From contig CAVUES010000010.1 in NCBI GenBank assembly GCA_963740555.1, positions 1 through 64,000 on the forward strand: 64,000 nucleotides of DNA, read 5' to 3'. The stretch's first letter is position 1, and each line of letters opens with the position of its first letter. Below, piece by piece: positions 16,800-24,511 of this stretch. Source of the DNA: Mayfieldus sp963740555. Lineage in GTDB: Bacteria > Actinomycetota > Thermoleophilia > Solirubrobacterales > 70-9. A program made the position numbers and the translations under genes. The notes under the pieces were generated by a model. It did no database searches. It was not told where the DNA came from and saw nothing but the letters and a program-made list of their open reading frames with translations.

Positions 16800-17567
16800 T
16801 CAGGCCTCCACAGTCTCGATCGTCGCCTTCAACCGCCGCAGCACCTCCAACTCCTCGCTCGTGGGCGGCTCGCTCTCGCCGAGGTCCTCGGCGACTCGCA
16901 GCTCCCAGCCCGTGGCCTGGTGCGCGTCGCGCAGCGAGACTCCGGGATGTATCTGGGTCAAGGTCAGCTCACGGCTCTCGGGGTCGGGGCGCAGCACCCC
17001 CAGGTCGGTGATCACGACCGTGGGGCCCATGCCGGGCAGCTTGAGCCGCTCGCGGTCTCCGGGACCCTCCCCGTAACCGATCGAGGATCGGAAGTCGAGC
17101 TTCTCCACGAAGGTGCGCGTCGACTGGCGGATGATCACGATCACCTGCTTGGCCATCGCCGCGATCTCGGGGGCGCCTCCGCCCCCGGGCAACCGCACCT
17201 TGGGCTTCTCGTAGTCGCCGATCACGGTGCTGTTGAGATTGGCAAAGCGGTCGATCTGCGCGGCACCCAGAAAGCCGACGTCGATGCGCTCTCCCTGCAG
17301 CCAGTAGTTGAAGATCTCCGGCACGGGCACCACAGCGTCCGCGGTCTCGGCCAGCTCCCCGTCGCCGATCGAGAGCGGCAGCGTCGGCGGTTTCGAGCCG
17401 ATGGTGCCCGACTCGTAGACGAGCACCACGCGTGGAGCATGGGTGAGACGGGCGAGATTGGCCGCCGTGCTGGGCAGGCCGATGCCGACGAAGCAGACGG
17501 CGCCGTCGGCGAGCTCGCGAGCCGCCGCCACCGTCATCACCTCATCGGCCGTGAGGTCGTCGCTCAT
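16800..17567 (-). CDS. pcaJ: 3-oxoadipate CoA-transferase subunit B
   Basis: 255 residues from ATG 17567, which overlaps the pcaI stop. It has the family-I CoA-transferase beta-subunit signature: FVGIGLPSTAANLAR at the N-terminus, the catalytic-Glu loop VYESGTIG, and RLPGGGGAPEIAA. Together with PcaI it moves CoA from succinyl-CoA to 3-oxoadipate. The thiolase PcaF that would finish the pathway is not in this window. A glutaconate-type transferase would be the alternative, but the operon fixes the assignment. Confidence 0.9.
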   Translation of the reverse strand: MSDDLTADEVMTVAAARELADGAVCFVGIGLPSTAANLARLTHAPRVVLVYESGTIGSKPPTLPLSIGDGELAETADAVVPVPEIFNYWLQGERIDVGFLGAAQIDRFANLNSTVIGDYEKPKVRLPGGGGAPEIAAMAKQVIVIIRQSTRTFVEKLDFRSSIGYGEGPGDRERLKLPGMGPTVVITDLGVLRPDPESRELTLTQIHPGVSLRDAHQATGWELRVAEDLGESEPPTSEELEVLRRLKATIETVEA

Positions 17568-18385
17568 CCGACCCGTTCCTTGTCGCCGATGACGTGCTCC
17601 TGCATCCATTCCCGGAAGCTCTCGCGGTCGCGGCTGATCTCGTCCCAGCGCTGATAGAAGCCGTTGTCGCGGGCGTAGTAGTCGTGGGCGTAGGAGGGAT
17701 GGGCGCCGTTCGGTGCCTCCGCCACCGCCGTCACCGCCCACCTCGGCAGCACGATCGCCCCCGGCTGCGGCTCGAGCTCCTCGACGACCTCCTCGACCGT
17801 GACCAGAGACCGCGTCGAGGCGAGCACGATCTCCTTCTGCACTCCGACGATCCCCCAGAGCTGCACGTTGCCCTCCCGGTCGGCGCGCTGAGCATGGACG
17901 ATCCCGACGTCGGGGCGGATCGCCTGCACCGCGGCGAGATTCTCGCCGGTGAAAGGACAGGTGATCGGCGTGACCGTGCTCGTGCGCTCCATCAGCTCCG
18001 TGCCCGCGTATCCGCGCAGGACCGCGAAGGGAAGGTTGGAGGCGCCGGCCGCGTAGCGGTTGGCCATTCCGGCGTGGGTGTGCTCCTCGAGCTCCAGCGG
18101 CGCGGGCCAGTCGTTCTCGACCGCGTCGCGAAACCGCCGCAGCGAGCCGACGCCGGGGTTGCCGCCCCAGGAGAAGATCATCTTGCGGGCGCAGCCCATT
18201 CCAATCATCTGGTCGTAGATCAGGTCCGGCGTCATCCGGATCAGGGTTAGATCGCGCCTGCGCTGACGGATCAGCTCGTGGCCCGCCGCGAACGGGATCA
18301 GATGGGTGAAGCCCTCGAGCGCGACGCTGTCGCCGTCGTCGACCAGCTCGCGCACCGCCTCGTCGAGCGCGAGCAGCTCAGCCAT
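17564..18385 (-). CDS. pcaI: 3-oxoadipate CoA-transferase subunit A
   Basis: 273 residues from ATG 18385, with GGAGGA upstream. A longer frame exists upstream but overlaps pobA and lacks family similarity. The N-terminal part, VDDGDSVALEGFTHLIPFAA, and the body with KMIFSWGGNPGVGSLRRF and VQAIRPDVGIVHAQRADREG are typical of the alpha subunits of family-I CoA transferases. It lies 20 bases after pobA and overlaps pcaJ by four bases. Confidence 0.9.
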   Translation of the reverse strand: MAELLALDEAVRELVDDGDSVALEGFTHLIPFAAGHELIRQRRRDLTLIRMTPDLIYDQMIGMGCARKMIFSWGGNPGVGSLRRFRDAVENDWPAPLELEEHTHAGMANRYAAGASNLPFAVLRGYAGTELMERTSTVTPITCPFTGENLAAVQAIRPDVGIVHAQRADREGNVQLWGIVGVQKEIVLASTRSLVTVEEVVEELEPQPGAIVLPRWAVTAVAEAPNGAHPSYAHDYYARDNGFYQRWDEISRDRESFREWMQEHVIGDKERVG

Positions 18386-18405
18386 GTCCGAGTCCTCCGT
18401 CCATC

Positions 18406-19614
18406 TCAGGCCGTCGAACCCACGCTCTGCAGGCCCACGTAGTTCTCCGCCAGCGTCGTCGCCGCCGCCTCCGAAGAGCACACGTAGTCCAGCTGGGCGC
18501 GCGAGAGCCTGGCTTGGAAGCCGTCCTCGTCGTCGGGGAAGCGATGCAGCATCCTGGTCATCCACCAAGAGAAGTGCTGGGTCCTCCAGACCCGGCGCAG
18601 GCAGCTCTCCGAATACGCCTCCAGCAGCGATTCGTCGCCGTCCTCGAACCAGCGACCCAGGGCCTCGGCGAGGACGCGCACGTCGGCGACCGCGAGGTTG
18701 AGCCCCTTGGCTCCGGTGGGGGGGACGATGTGGACCGCGTCGCCGGCCAGATAGAGGCGCCCGTATTGCATCGGCTCGGCGACGAAGCTGCGCATCGGGG
18801 TGATCCCCTTCTCGATCAGCGGGCCCTCGGTGAGCGACCAGTCGTCCTCACGGGCCAGCCGCGTGTGCAACTCCTCCCAGATCCGGTCGTCCGGCCAGTC
18901 ATCGAGCTTCTCAGCCGGGTCGCACTGGAAGTAGAGACGGCTGAGCTCCGGCGAGCGCATGCTGTGCAGGGCAAAGCCGCGCTCGCTCGAGCAGTAGATG
19001 AGCTCCTCGGTCGAGGGCGGGGCCTCGGCGAGGACGCCGAACCAGGCGAATGGGTACTCGCGCGAGAGGATGCGCAGGGCTCCCTTCGGGACGCTGTAGC
19101 GACTGACGCCGTGAAAGCCGTCGCAGCCGGCGACGAAGTCGCAGCGCAGCTCATGCGGCTCGCCACCGTGGCGAAAGCGGATCAGGGGCTGTTCGGAGTC
19201 GAGCTCGCCGAGCCTTACCTCCTCGACCTCGAACAGCAACTGCGGGCCGGCCTCGAGCCGGGCGGCGATCAGATCCTTGACGACCTCCTGCTGCCCGTAG
19301 ATCGTGATCCCGCGTCCGCCGGTCAGCTCGTCGAAGGCGACGTGGTGGTCGCGGCGGTCGAAGCGCAAGTGGATCCCGTGGTGGACGAGCCCCTCACGTC
19401 CCATCCGCTCGCCGACGCCGATCTCGCTCAGCAGGTCGGAGGTGCCCTGCTCCAGGACGCCGGCCCGAACCCGCTGCTCGATGTATTCGCGGTCGCGGAC
19501 CTCGAGGATCACCGAGTCGATCCCCTGCAAGTGCAGCAGCTGCCCCAGCACGAGACCTGCGGGGCCCGCCCCCACGATGCCGACTTGGGTGCGACTGGAG
19601 CTCTCTACGGCCAA
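18406..19614 (-). CDS. pobA: 4-hydroxybenzoate 3-monooxygenase
   Basis: 402 residues, typical of the PobA class A flavoprotein hydroxylases. FAD/NADPH motifs are VGIVGAGPAGLVLGQLL (GxGxxG), CDFVAGCDGFHGVSR (DG motif) and RLYLAGDAVHIVPPTGAKG (GD motif). EQRVRAGVLEQGT near residue 45 is a PobA hallmark that holds substrate-contacting residues. It hydroxylates 4-hydroxybenzoate to protocatechuate. As first gene of the pob-pca operon, it has a palindromic operator 35 bases upstream. Confidence 0.94.
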   Translation of the reverse strand: MAVESSSRTQVGIVGAGPAGLVLGQLLHLQGIDSVILEVRDREYIEQRVRAGVLEQGTSDLLSEIGVGERMGREGLVHHGIHLRFDRRDHHVAFDELTGGRGITIYGQQEVVKDLIAARLEAGPQLLFEVEEVRLGELDSEQPLIRFRHGGEPHELRCDFVAGCDGFHGVSRYSVPKGALRILSREYPFAWFGVLAEAPPSTEELIYCSSERGFALHSMRSPELSRLYFQCDPAEKLDDWPDDRIWEELHTRLAREDDWSLTEGPLIEKGITPMRSFVAEPMQYGRLYLAGDAVHIVPPTGAKGLNLAVADVRVLAEALGRWFEDGDESLLEAYSESCLRRVWRTQHFSWWMTRMLHRFPDDEDGFQARLSRAQLDYVCSSEAAATTLAENYVGLQSVGSTA

Positions 19615-19648
19615 CCCTCCTCCTGTGGCAACAACTCAGCTGGTCATC

Positions 19649-19660
19649 GTTGTATACAAC
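19649..19660. promoter_or_regulatory. Perfect palindromic operator, site 3
   Basis: GTTGTATACAAC lies 35 bases upstream of pobA and just before the MFS transporter, in the divergent gap. It is identical over 12 bases to the palindrome at 10417-10430. A hairpin TGGCG-ctt-CGCCA follows at about 19680. The shared site ties pobA-pca, the transporter and the phosphotransferase operon into one predicted regulon. Confidence 0.7.
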
Positions 19661-20906
19661 CGGAGCCTACTTAGCCCGTTGGCGCTTCGCCAGGAGATCG
19701 CGTTACGTTCACTATCACCGAGCCATCGCTGCGCCTGCATACATCAGCCGTCCCACTCCGCACGGCGATCGCGGCCGGCGCGCCCTGGTCGCCGGTACGG
19801 CGATCGTCGTCGCAGGGGTGCTGCCCGGGTTCCTTACCGCCAGCCTGGCGCCTCGCATCCGCACCGATTTCGCCTTCGGGGATTCGACCTTGGGCCTGGC
19901 GGTGGCGATCTTCTACGTCGTCTGCGCGCTTGCCTCCACGCCCGCCGGTCACCTCGTGGAGAGGATCGGCGCCAGGTCGGGGATCCGTGTCGGCGCCGCG
20001 ACCACCGCCGCATCCTGCGTCGGGATCGCCGCCCTCGCGGACTCCGCCGTGAGCTTGATCGCGCTGCTCGTCGTCGGTGGGATCGGAAACGCGTTGGCCG
20101 GGCCGGCGGTCAGCGCACTGCTGAAGCGGGAGTTGGACGCCAGCCGTCATGGAATCGCCTTCGGGGCCCAGCAGGCGGGTGCCTCGCTGGGCGCGCTGCT
20201 GGCGGGGCTGGCCCTGCCAGCGATCGCGATTCCCCTCGGTTGGCGCTGGGCCTACCTCGGGGCGGCGGCGCTGGCCGTGGTCGCCGCGAGCGCCGCGCCG
20301 ACCTCCGCCCACTCGGCGAAGCCGGCGGCGCAGCGCGAGACACATGCGCGAGGCCTGACCTCGGTGCACGCCCTTGCCCTCGCGGCGGTCCTTGCGAGCG
20401 CGGCCGGCGTGGGCTTCATCTCGTTTCTGGTCACCTATGGCGTCGACAGCGGCATGAGCGAAGGGGCGGCGGGCCTGCTGCTCGGCGGTGTGAGCCTGGC
20501 GGCGACCGTTAGCCGGATCGGGCTCGGCGCGATCGCCGACAGGGGCGGCCAGGATGCGCTGGCTCCGCTCCCGGCGATGCTGGCGCTGAGCATGGTGGGT
20601 TATCTGCTGCTGATCGCCGGCGAGCCCGCGGTGATCGTCGTGGCGGCGCTGCTGGCCGGAAGCGTCGGCTGGGCCTGGCCGGGCGCCCTCACTCTCGCCG
20701 TCGTCCAGCGCAGCCCCGACGCCCCGGCATGGGCGGTCGGGGTGATGATGACCGGGCTGTTCGCCGGCGCGGTCGGTGGTCCGCTGCTGGTCGGGCTGCT
20801 GGCCGAGAACGACGCGTTCACCGGAGCCTGGCTCCTATGTGCCTGCTTCGCGCTTCTGGCGGCGGTCACGATCGCCGCGACGCGGCGCTTCGAGGGGTCG
20901 CGATAA
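19650..20906 (+). CDS. MFS transporter, probably for an aromatic acid
   Basis: A 418-residue open frame of which about 370 residues, from near residue 45, form a 12-segment major facilitator. Loop 2-3 reads AGHLVERIGARSGIR, close to the usual GxxxDRxGRR pattern. The frame is divergent from pobA and shares its control region, so uptake of 4-hydroxybenzoate, protocatechuate or a related acid is the likely job. The start is unclear. The only ordinary start codon before the first membrane segment is a TTG inside the palindromic operator. The first 40 residues look non-native, and an unusual start or a base error upstream is possible. Confidence 0.75.
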   Translation: MYTTGAYLARWRFARRSRYVHYHRAIAAPAYISRPTPHGDRGRRALVAGTAIVVAGVLPGFLTASLAPRIRTDFAFGDSTLGLAVAIFYVVCALASTPAGHLVERIGARSGIRVGAATTAASCVGIAALADSAVSLIALLVVGGIGNALAGPAVSALLKRELDASRHGIAFGAQQAGASLGALLAGLALPAIAIPLGWRWAYLGAAALAVVAASAAPTSAHSAKPAAQRETHARGLTSVHALALAAVLASAAGVGFISFLVTYGVDSGMSEGAAGLLLGGVSLAATVSRIGLGAIADRGGQDALAPLPAMLALSMVGYLLLIAGEPAVIVVAALLAGSVGWAWPGALTLAVVQRSPDAPAWAVGVMMTGLFAGAVGGPLLVGLLAENDAFTGAWLLCACFALLAAVTIAATRRFEGSR

Positions 20907-20948
20907 GCGCCGCACGGCGGCTCTGGCGACAACCCACCGAGCGACCGG

Positions 20949-21860
20949 TCAGGCCCGGGTGCCGGCTGCCTCGGTGGCGGTGCGTTCCCAGGGCCGAGCG
21001 GCGCGCAGCGCAGAGAGCACGGCACGTGTCGACGCCGCCTTGTTGAGTCCGTAGAAGTGGATGCCCGGGGCACCGCCGAGCAGCAGCTCGGTGCACTGCT
21101 GTGCCGCATAGGCGACGCCGAGCTCGAACTCCGCCCGCTCGTCACCGGCGAGCGCCGCCATCGCGTCTGAAAGTGGCTGCGGGATGCTCGCCTCGCACAG
21201 CTCGCAGATGCGCTCCGTTTGCGCGAAGCTTGCGATCGGGATCACGCCGGCGAGGATCGGGACCTCGATCCCCTTGGCGCGAGCCGCGGCGACGAAGTCG
21301 AAATAGACCTGGTTGTCGAAGAACAGCTGCGTGATCAAAAAGCTCGCGCCGTTGTCGACCTTCGTCTTCAGATAGGTGAGATCGGTATCGAGGTCCGGGG
21401 CCTCGGGATGCACCTCGGGGAAGCAGGTGCCCCCGATCGCGAAGCCGTAGTTCTTGGAGATGAACCCGGCCAGCTCCGCGGCGCTTCCCAGCCCGCCCTC
21501 GGGTTGCACGAAGTCCGTTTGCCCGCGCGGAGGGTCCCCCCGCAGCGCCAGCACGTTCTCGATCCCGACCGCCGCGACGCGATCGAGGACCTCGCGTAGG
21601 CCCTCGACGGTTTCGCCGACACAGCTCAGGTGGGACATCGTCTCGAGGCCGAGCTCGTTGTGCAGCAGATCGGAGACCTCGACCGTGCCGTCGCGGGTCG
21701 AGCCGCCCGCCCCGTAAGTCACCGAAACGAACGCCGGCTCCAGCTCCGCGAGCTGGCGGGCGGCGTCGAGCAGCTGCTCGCGGCCCTCGTCGGTCTTCGG
21801 GGGAAAGAACTCGACCGAGAAGCAGGGCTGGACGGAGGCGATGATCTCGTCGATGCGCAT
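20949..21860 (-). CDS. metF: Methylenetetrahydrofolate reductase
   Basis: 303 residues from ATG 21860. Landmarks are CFSVEFFPPKTDEG near the N-terminus, SVTYGAGGSTRDGT (flavin/folate site), NVLALRGDPP, ITQLFFDNQVYFDF and PGIHFYGLNKA. This FAD enzyme reduces 5,10-methylene-THF to 5-methyl-THF for methionine synthesis. The size fits bacterial MetF. It is convergent with the MFS gene (42-base gap) and divergent from the TIR-like gene (120 bases). A longer upstream frame to 22457 is antisense sequence and was not used. Confidence 0.93.
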   Translation of the reverse strand: MRIDEIIASVQPCFSVEFFPPKTDEGREQLLDAARQLAELEPAFVSVTYGAGGSTRDGTVEVSDLLHNELGLETMSHLSCVGETVEGLREVLDRVAAVGIENVLALRGDPPRGQTDFVQPEGGLGSAAELAGFISKNYGFAIGGTCFPEVHPEAPDLDTDLTYLKTKVDNGASFLITQLFFDNQVYFDFVAAARAKGIEVPILAGVIPIASFAQTERICELCEASIPQPLSDAMAALAGDERAEFELGVAYAAQQCTELLLGGAPGIHFYGLNKAASTRAVLSALRAARPWERTATEAAGTRA

Positions 21861-21980
21861 CCCGGGCAGGGTAGACGAGCGAATTCGGCACAGGCGGAGG
21901 TTCGCCTGCACCGAGCGGCGATCGATCCTCCGCGGGGCCGTTTTGGGGCTGCCCGATCCGTTCTTCCATAGCATCGCCGC

Positions 21981-22658
21981 ATGCCATTTCATGTCGAGCT
22001 GCGCCAGGGCATACGGCGGGTTTCGGCGTTCAACCTCGATGAAGAGAGCCTGCATCGCACCGTCCTCGAACCATGGCGGCGCGGCGGACCGGTGGAGCTC
22101 GGCGACCAGGAATGGGATCCGCGGGAGAGCAGCCTGCAAATCCTCGAGGGGCCGGAGCTCAGTGCGCCGGACCTCGCGATGGGCCGCGGATGGCACAACG
22201 CGGAGCGCTCCGCGGAGGACGTAACCGCTCGCCTGCTCGATCGGATCGCGGCGCAGGCCGCCAGCGTCGCCGTCGTCGCCACGACGCCGTCCGCGCACCG
22301 CACGGCGATCGAGGTGCTGGAGCAAATCGGGCTGCCAGCAGCCGATTGGGGAGCGCTGCGAGCGCGAATCCTCGCCACGGCAACGGTGGTCGGCGCCCCG
22401 TCCGACCCCGGCGTCGGCGCGGTCGTCCTCGTCGCCGATCGAGCGGAGCCGGATCAAACCTGGCTCTTCGACGCGGGCCTGGCTCTAGGTGCTCTCGGGG
22501 GCCGCGCGGTTCTCGTGCAGCTTGGGGATCAGCCGGCGCCCCCACAGTTGCGCGACGTCGGCGTAATACGGCTCAATCCCGAGCAGCCCGCTTCCATTCA
22601 GGCTCTCGTCGAGCGGCTTCGGCAGGCGTTAGGCAGGCCTGGAAAAGCAACGAGGTGA
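21981..22658 (+). CDS. Protein with C-terminal TIR-like nucleotide-binding domain
   Basis: 225 residues. Residues 1-70 form a compact domain I know only as conserved in actinobacteria (MPFHVELRQGIRRVSAFNLD, then RRGGPVELGDQEWDP). Residues 80-140 are helical. From about 140, VVGAPSDPGVGAVVLVADRA, WLFDAGLALGALGGRAVLVQL and the closing VIRLNPEQPASIQALVERLR resemble the TIR-like domain of predicted nucleotide-binding proteins (NVxFExGxxxGxxGRxRVxxL pattern). The usual Glu after Phe is Asp here. Such domains occur in signalling and some defence NADases, but a defence role is not shown and no partner effector is nearby. The stop codon lies inside the terminator stem. Confidence 0.65.
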   Translation: MPFHVELRQGIRRVSAFNLDEESLHRTVLEPWRRGGPVELGDQEWDPRESSLQILEGPELSAPDLAMGRGWHNAERSAEDVTARLLDRIAAQAASVAVVATTPSAHRTAIEVLEQIGLPAADWGALRARILATATVVGAPSDPGVGAVVLVADRAEPDQTWLFDAGLALGALGGRAVLVQLGDQPAPPQLRDVGVIRLNPEQPASIQALVERLRQALGRPGKATR

Positions 22659-22684
22659 AGGCGTCCTGTGGACGCCTTCACCTC
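22652..22684. terminator. Bidirectional hairpin terminator
   Basis: A perfect 15-base stem (22652-22666 with 22670-22684) closes over TGT, between the convergent TIR-like and universal stress genes. The left arm contains the TGA stop of the TIR-like gene. There is no U tract, so termination may depend on Rho or on hairpin strength alone. Confidence 0.7.
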
Positions 22685-22709
22685 GAACCGAGGCGCAGAT
22701 GGGTTGCGC

Positions 22710-23408
22710 TCAGGCGCCGGAGAGGGCGGGCGCCGGAGAGGCGAAGCCAACCGCTCTGCCGCGCGGCACGACCAGCACCGGCGACGTCGCGGTTTCGATC
22801 GCGTACTCGGCACTGGCGCTGAGCTCTACGCGACCGTCGGGCGTTCCCTCGCGGGAGCCGACGACGAGCAAATCGGCTCCCTCGTCCTCGGCGTCGGTGA
22901 CCGTCGCGCCCAGTGCGCTGGCAACAGCGCTCGCGGTCTCCTGAGCAGCGTCGTCACCTTCGGCGAGGACGCCGACACGGGCGACCTTGACCGAAGGATG
23001 GGAGCGGAGATCCGCCGGGGCGACCGCAATCGCGGTCGAGCCGCCGTTGAGCATTCGCTGCGCCGACGTCCCGGGCTGGACAGCTCCGGCGGCGGTGCGG
23101 TAGTCGGAGCCGAACACGACCACGTCGGCGTGCTCCTGCTCTGCAAGCTCCATCAGGCCCTCGCCGGTCGATGCGTGAAAGACGACGTGGCGCGGCATGT
23201 CGGGGGCGCCGATCTCGCGCGCTCCGCGCTCGAGCAGCTCCTCCGCCTGGCGCTCCTCCTCGGCCTCGCGATCCTGCTCGGGAAGCTGTGTGTGGCGGAC
23301 GTAGGCGAGCGAGAGGTCGGCGCCGGAGACCGCGAGCAGACGGCCTAGCGCCAGCGCGTCGCGGTCGTTGTCGGAGTCGTCATAGGAAACGATGATTCGG
23401 GGGGTCAT
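22710..23408 (-). CDS. Universal stress protein, tandem UspA domains
   Basis: 232 residues from ATG 23408 (AAGGAG nine bases upstream). The first UspA domain (about 1-140) begins PRIIVSYDDSDNDRDALALG. It has HADVVVFGSDYRTAAGAVQPGTSAQRML, near the ATP-binding GxxxGxxxGS loop, and IAVAP. The second domain (about 145-220) is shorter, with ADLLVVGSREGTPDGRVELS and SPVLVVPRG. Tandem UspA proteins sense or bind nucleotide in stress. It is divergent from the LysR gene. A dyad with LysR-box form lies between the two starts, close to the regulator. Confidence 0.85.
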   Translation of the reverse strand: MTPRIIVSYDDSDNDRDALALGRLLAVSGADLSLAYVRHTQLPEQDREAEEERQAEELLERGAREIGAPDMPRHVVFHASTGEGLMELAEQEHADVVVFGSDYRTAAGAVQPGTSAQRMLNGGSTAIAVAPADLRSHPSVKVARVGVLAEGDDAAQETASAVASALGATVTDAEDEGADLLVVGSREGTPDGRVELSASAEYAIETATSPVLVVPRGRAVGFASPAPALSGA

Positions 23409-23493
23409 AGACCTGCTCCTTATTTCGGTCAAACGTTCCAAGCGAAGTTACGACGAGCGTGGCACCCCACCTGCATTAGTGCAACTTCTATTA

Positions 23494-23510
23494 CTTATCA
23501 TGTCGATAAG
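23494..23510. promoter_or_regulatory. LysR-type box upstream of lysR gene
   Basis: CTTATC-atgtc-GATAAG is a perfect 6+6 inverted repeat containing T-N11-A (TATC...GATA), the LysR-family consensus. It ends nine bases before the ATG of the LysR gene. That location suggests autorepression. It may also affect the divergent universal stress gene. Confidence 0.6.
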
Positions 23511-23518
23511 CTCTAGTT

Positions 23519-24433
23519 ATGCTCAACGTCCAGAAGCTGAAGGTGCTGCGCGAGGTGGCGGCACAGGGGTCGTTCTCAGCCGCGGCGTCGGCGCTCTCCT
23601 ATTCGCAGCCGGCGGTCTCGCAGGCGGTGGCCACGCTGGAGGCGGAGACCGGCGTGACGCTGATCGAGCGCGACCGGCGCGGGGTTCGCCCCACCGCGGC
23701 CGGCGCGGCCCTGGTGGGCCACGCGGAGGCGATCCTCGCCCGTCTCGATGCCGCCGAGGCCGACGTCGCCGCGATCGCCGGGGTGCGCGGCGGCCACCTG
23801 CGCATCGCGTCGTTTCCCACCGCCGGGGCGACCCTGATCCCGCTCGCCGTCGCCACCTTCCGCGCCGCTCATCCGGGGGTTACTCTGACCCTCGGCGAGG
23901 GTGAGCCCGAGGAGATCGCCCCGCGGCTTCGGGAAGGCGAGTTCGATCTCGTCCTGCTGTTCGAGTTCCGCGGCGCGAGCGAGAGACTGGGGGCCGGCAT
24001 GCGGCGCCTGGACCTGCTCGTGGACCCAATGCACCTCGCCCTGCAAAAGGGGCATCCTCTAGCGGCGAAGTCGAAGCTGCGGCTCGACGATCTCAGCTCC
24101 GAGTCGTGGGTCCAGACGTCGGCCGCGAGCCCGTGTGCGCGTCACGTCGTACGCTCCTGCCGCGACGCCGGCTTCGAGCCCGATGTGTCGTTCGAGAGCG
24201 ACGACTACCAGACCGTCCAGGGCCTCGTCGCGGCGGGCGTCGGAGTCGCTCTGATCCCGCAGCTGGCGCTGTCGACGGTTCGCGAGGACATCGTCATCCG
24301 GGCCTTGCATCCCCACAGCCCTACCCGCAAGGTGCTGGCGGCGACGCCGCGCGGTACGCCGGTGATGCCCGCGGTCGCGACGATGCTCGAGGTGCTGCAA
24401 AGCGCCGCGCGCAGCTACGAGCAGGCCGCCTAG
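23519..24433 (+). CDS. LysR family transcriptional regulator
   Basis: 304 residues. The N-terminal winged helix-turn-helix (residues 1-60) reads LKVLREVAAQGSFSAAASAL, then SQPAVSQAVATLEAETG. The periplasmic-binding-like effector domain follows (about 90-300) with GGHLRIASFPTAGATLIPLA and GLVAAGVGVALIPQLAL. The effector is unknown. It is divergent from the universal stress gene and convergent with amtB across a strong hairpin. The aromatic operon 4 kb away carries a different type of operator, so this regulator is probably not its controller. Confidence 0.9.
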   Translation: MLNVQKLKVLREVAAQGSFSAAASALSYSQPAVSQAVATLEAETGVTLIERDRRGVRPTAAGAALVGHAEAILARLDAAEADVAAIAGVRGGHLRIASFPTAGATLIPLAVATFRAAHPGVTLTLGEGEPEEIAPRLREGEFDLVLLFEFRGASERLGAGMRRLDLLVDPMHLALQKGHPLAAKSKLRLDDLSSESWVQTSAASPCARHVVRSCRDAGFEPDVSFESDDYQTVQGLVAAGVGVALIPQLALSTVREDIVIRALHPHSPTRKVLAATPRGTPVMPAVATMLEVLQSAARSYEQAA

Positions 24434-24456
24434 ACGAACCCAGGCGCGAAAAGAAG

Positions 24457-24481
24457 CCGCCCCCGCGCAGGGCGGGGGCGG
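24457..24481. terminator. Bidirectional terminator between lysR-type gene and amtB
   Basis: CCGCCCCCGC-gcagg-GCGGGGGCGG is a perfect 10-base GC stem between convergent genes. A second small hairpin, TAGGGC...GCCCTA (24496-24514), overlaps the amtB stop codon. Confidence 0.7.
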
Positions 24482-24511
24482 TCCACTTCTCGCTATAGGG
24501 CTCGCTTCGCC

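Noticed and set aside
20949..22457. A 502-residue N-terminally extended MetF
   Set aside because: The upstream part is antisense to the TIR-like gene and does not resemble any folate enzyme domain. ATG 21860 gives a normal MetF.
21981..22658. A defence island around the TIR-like gene
   Set aside because: Neighbours are metF, a stress protein, a LysR regulator and amtB. No nuclease, cyclase or other defence gene is adjacent.
23519..24433. LysR gene as regulator of the pca genes
   Set aside because: The adjacent LysR box has no match in the pca promoters, which carry a different palindrome, and the gene is 4 kb away beside unrelated genes.
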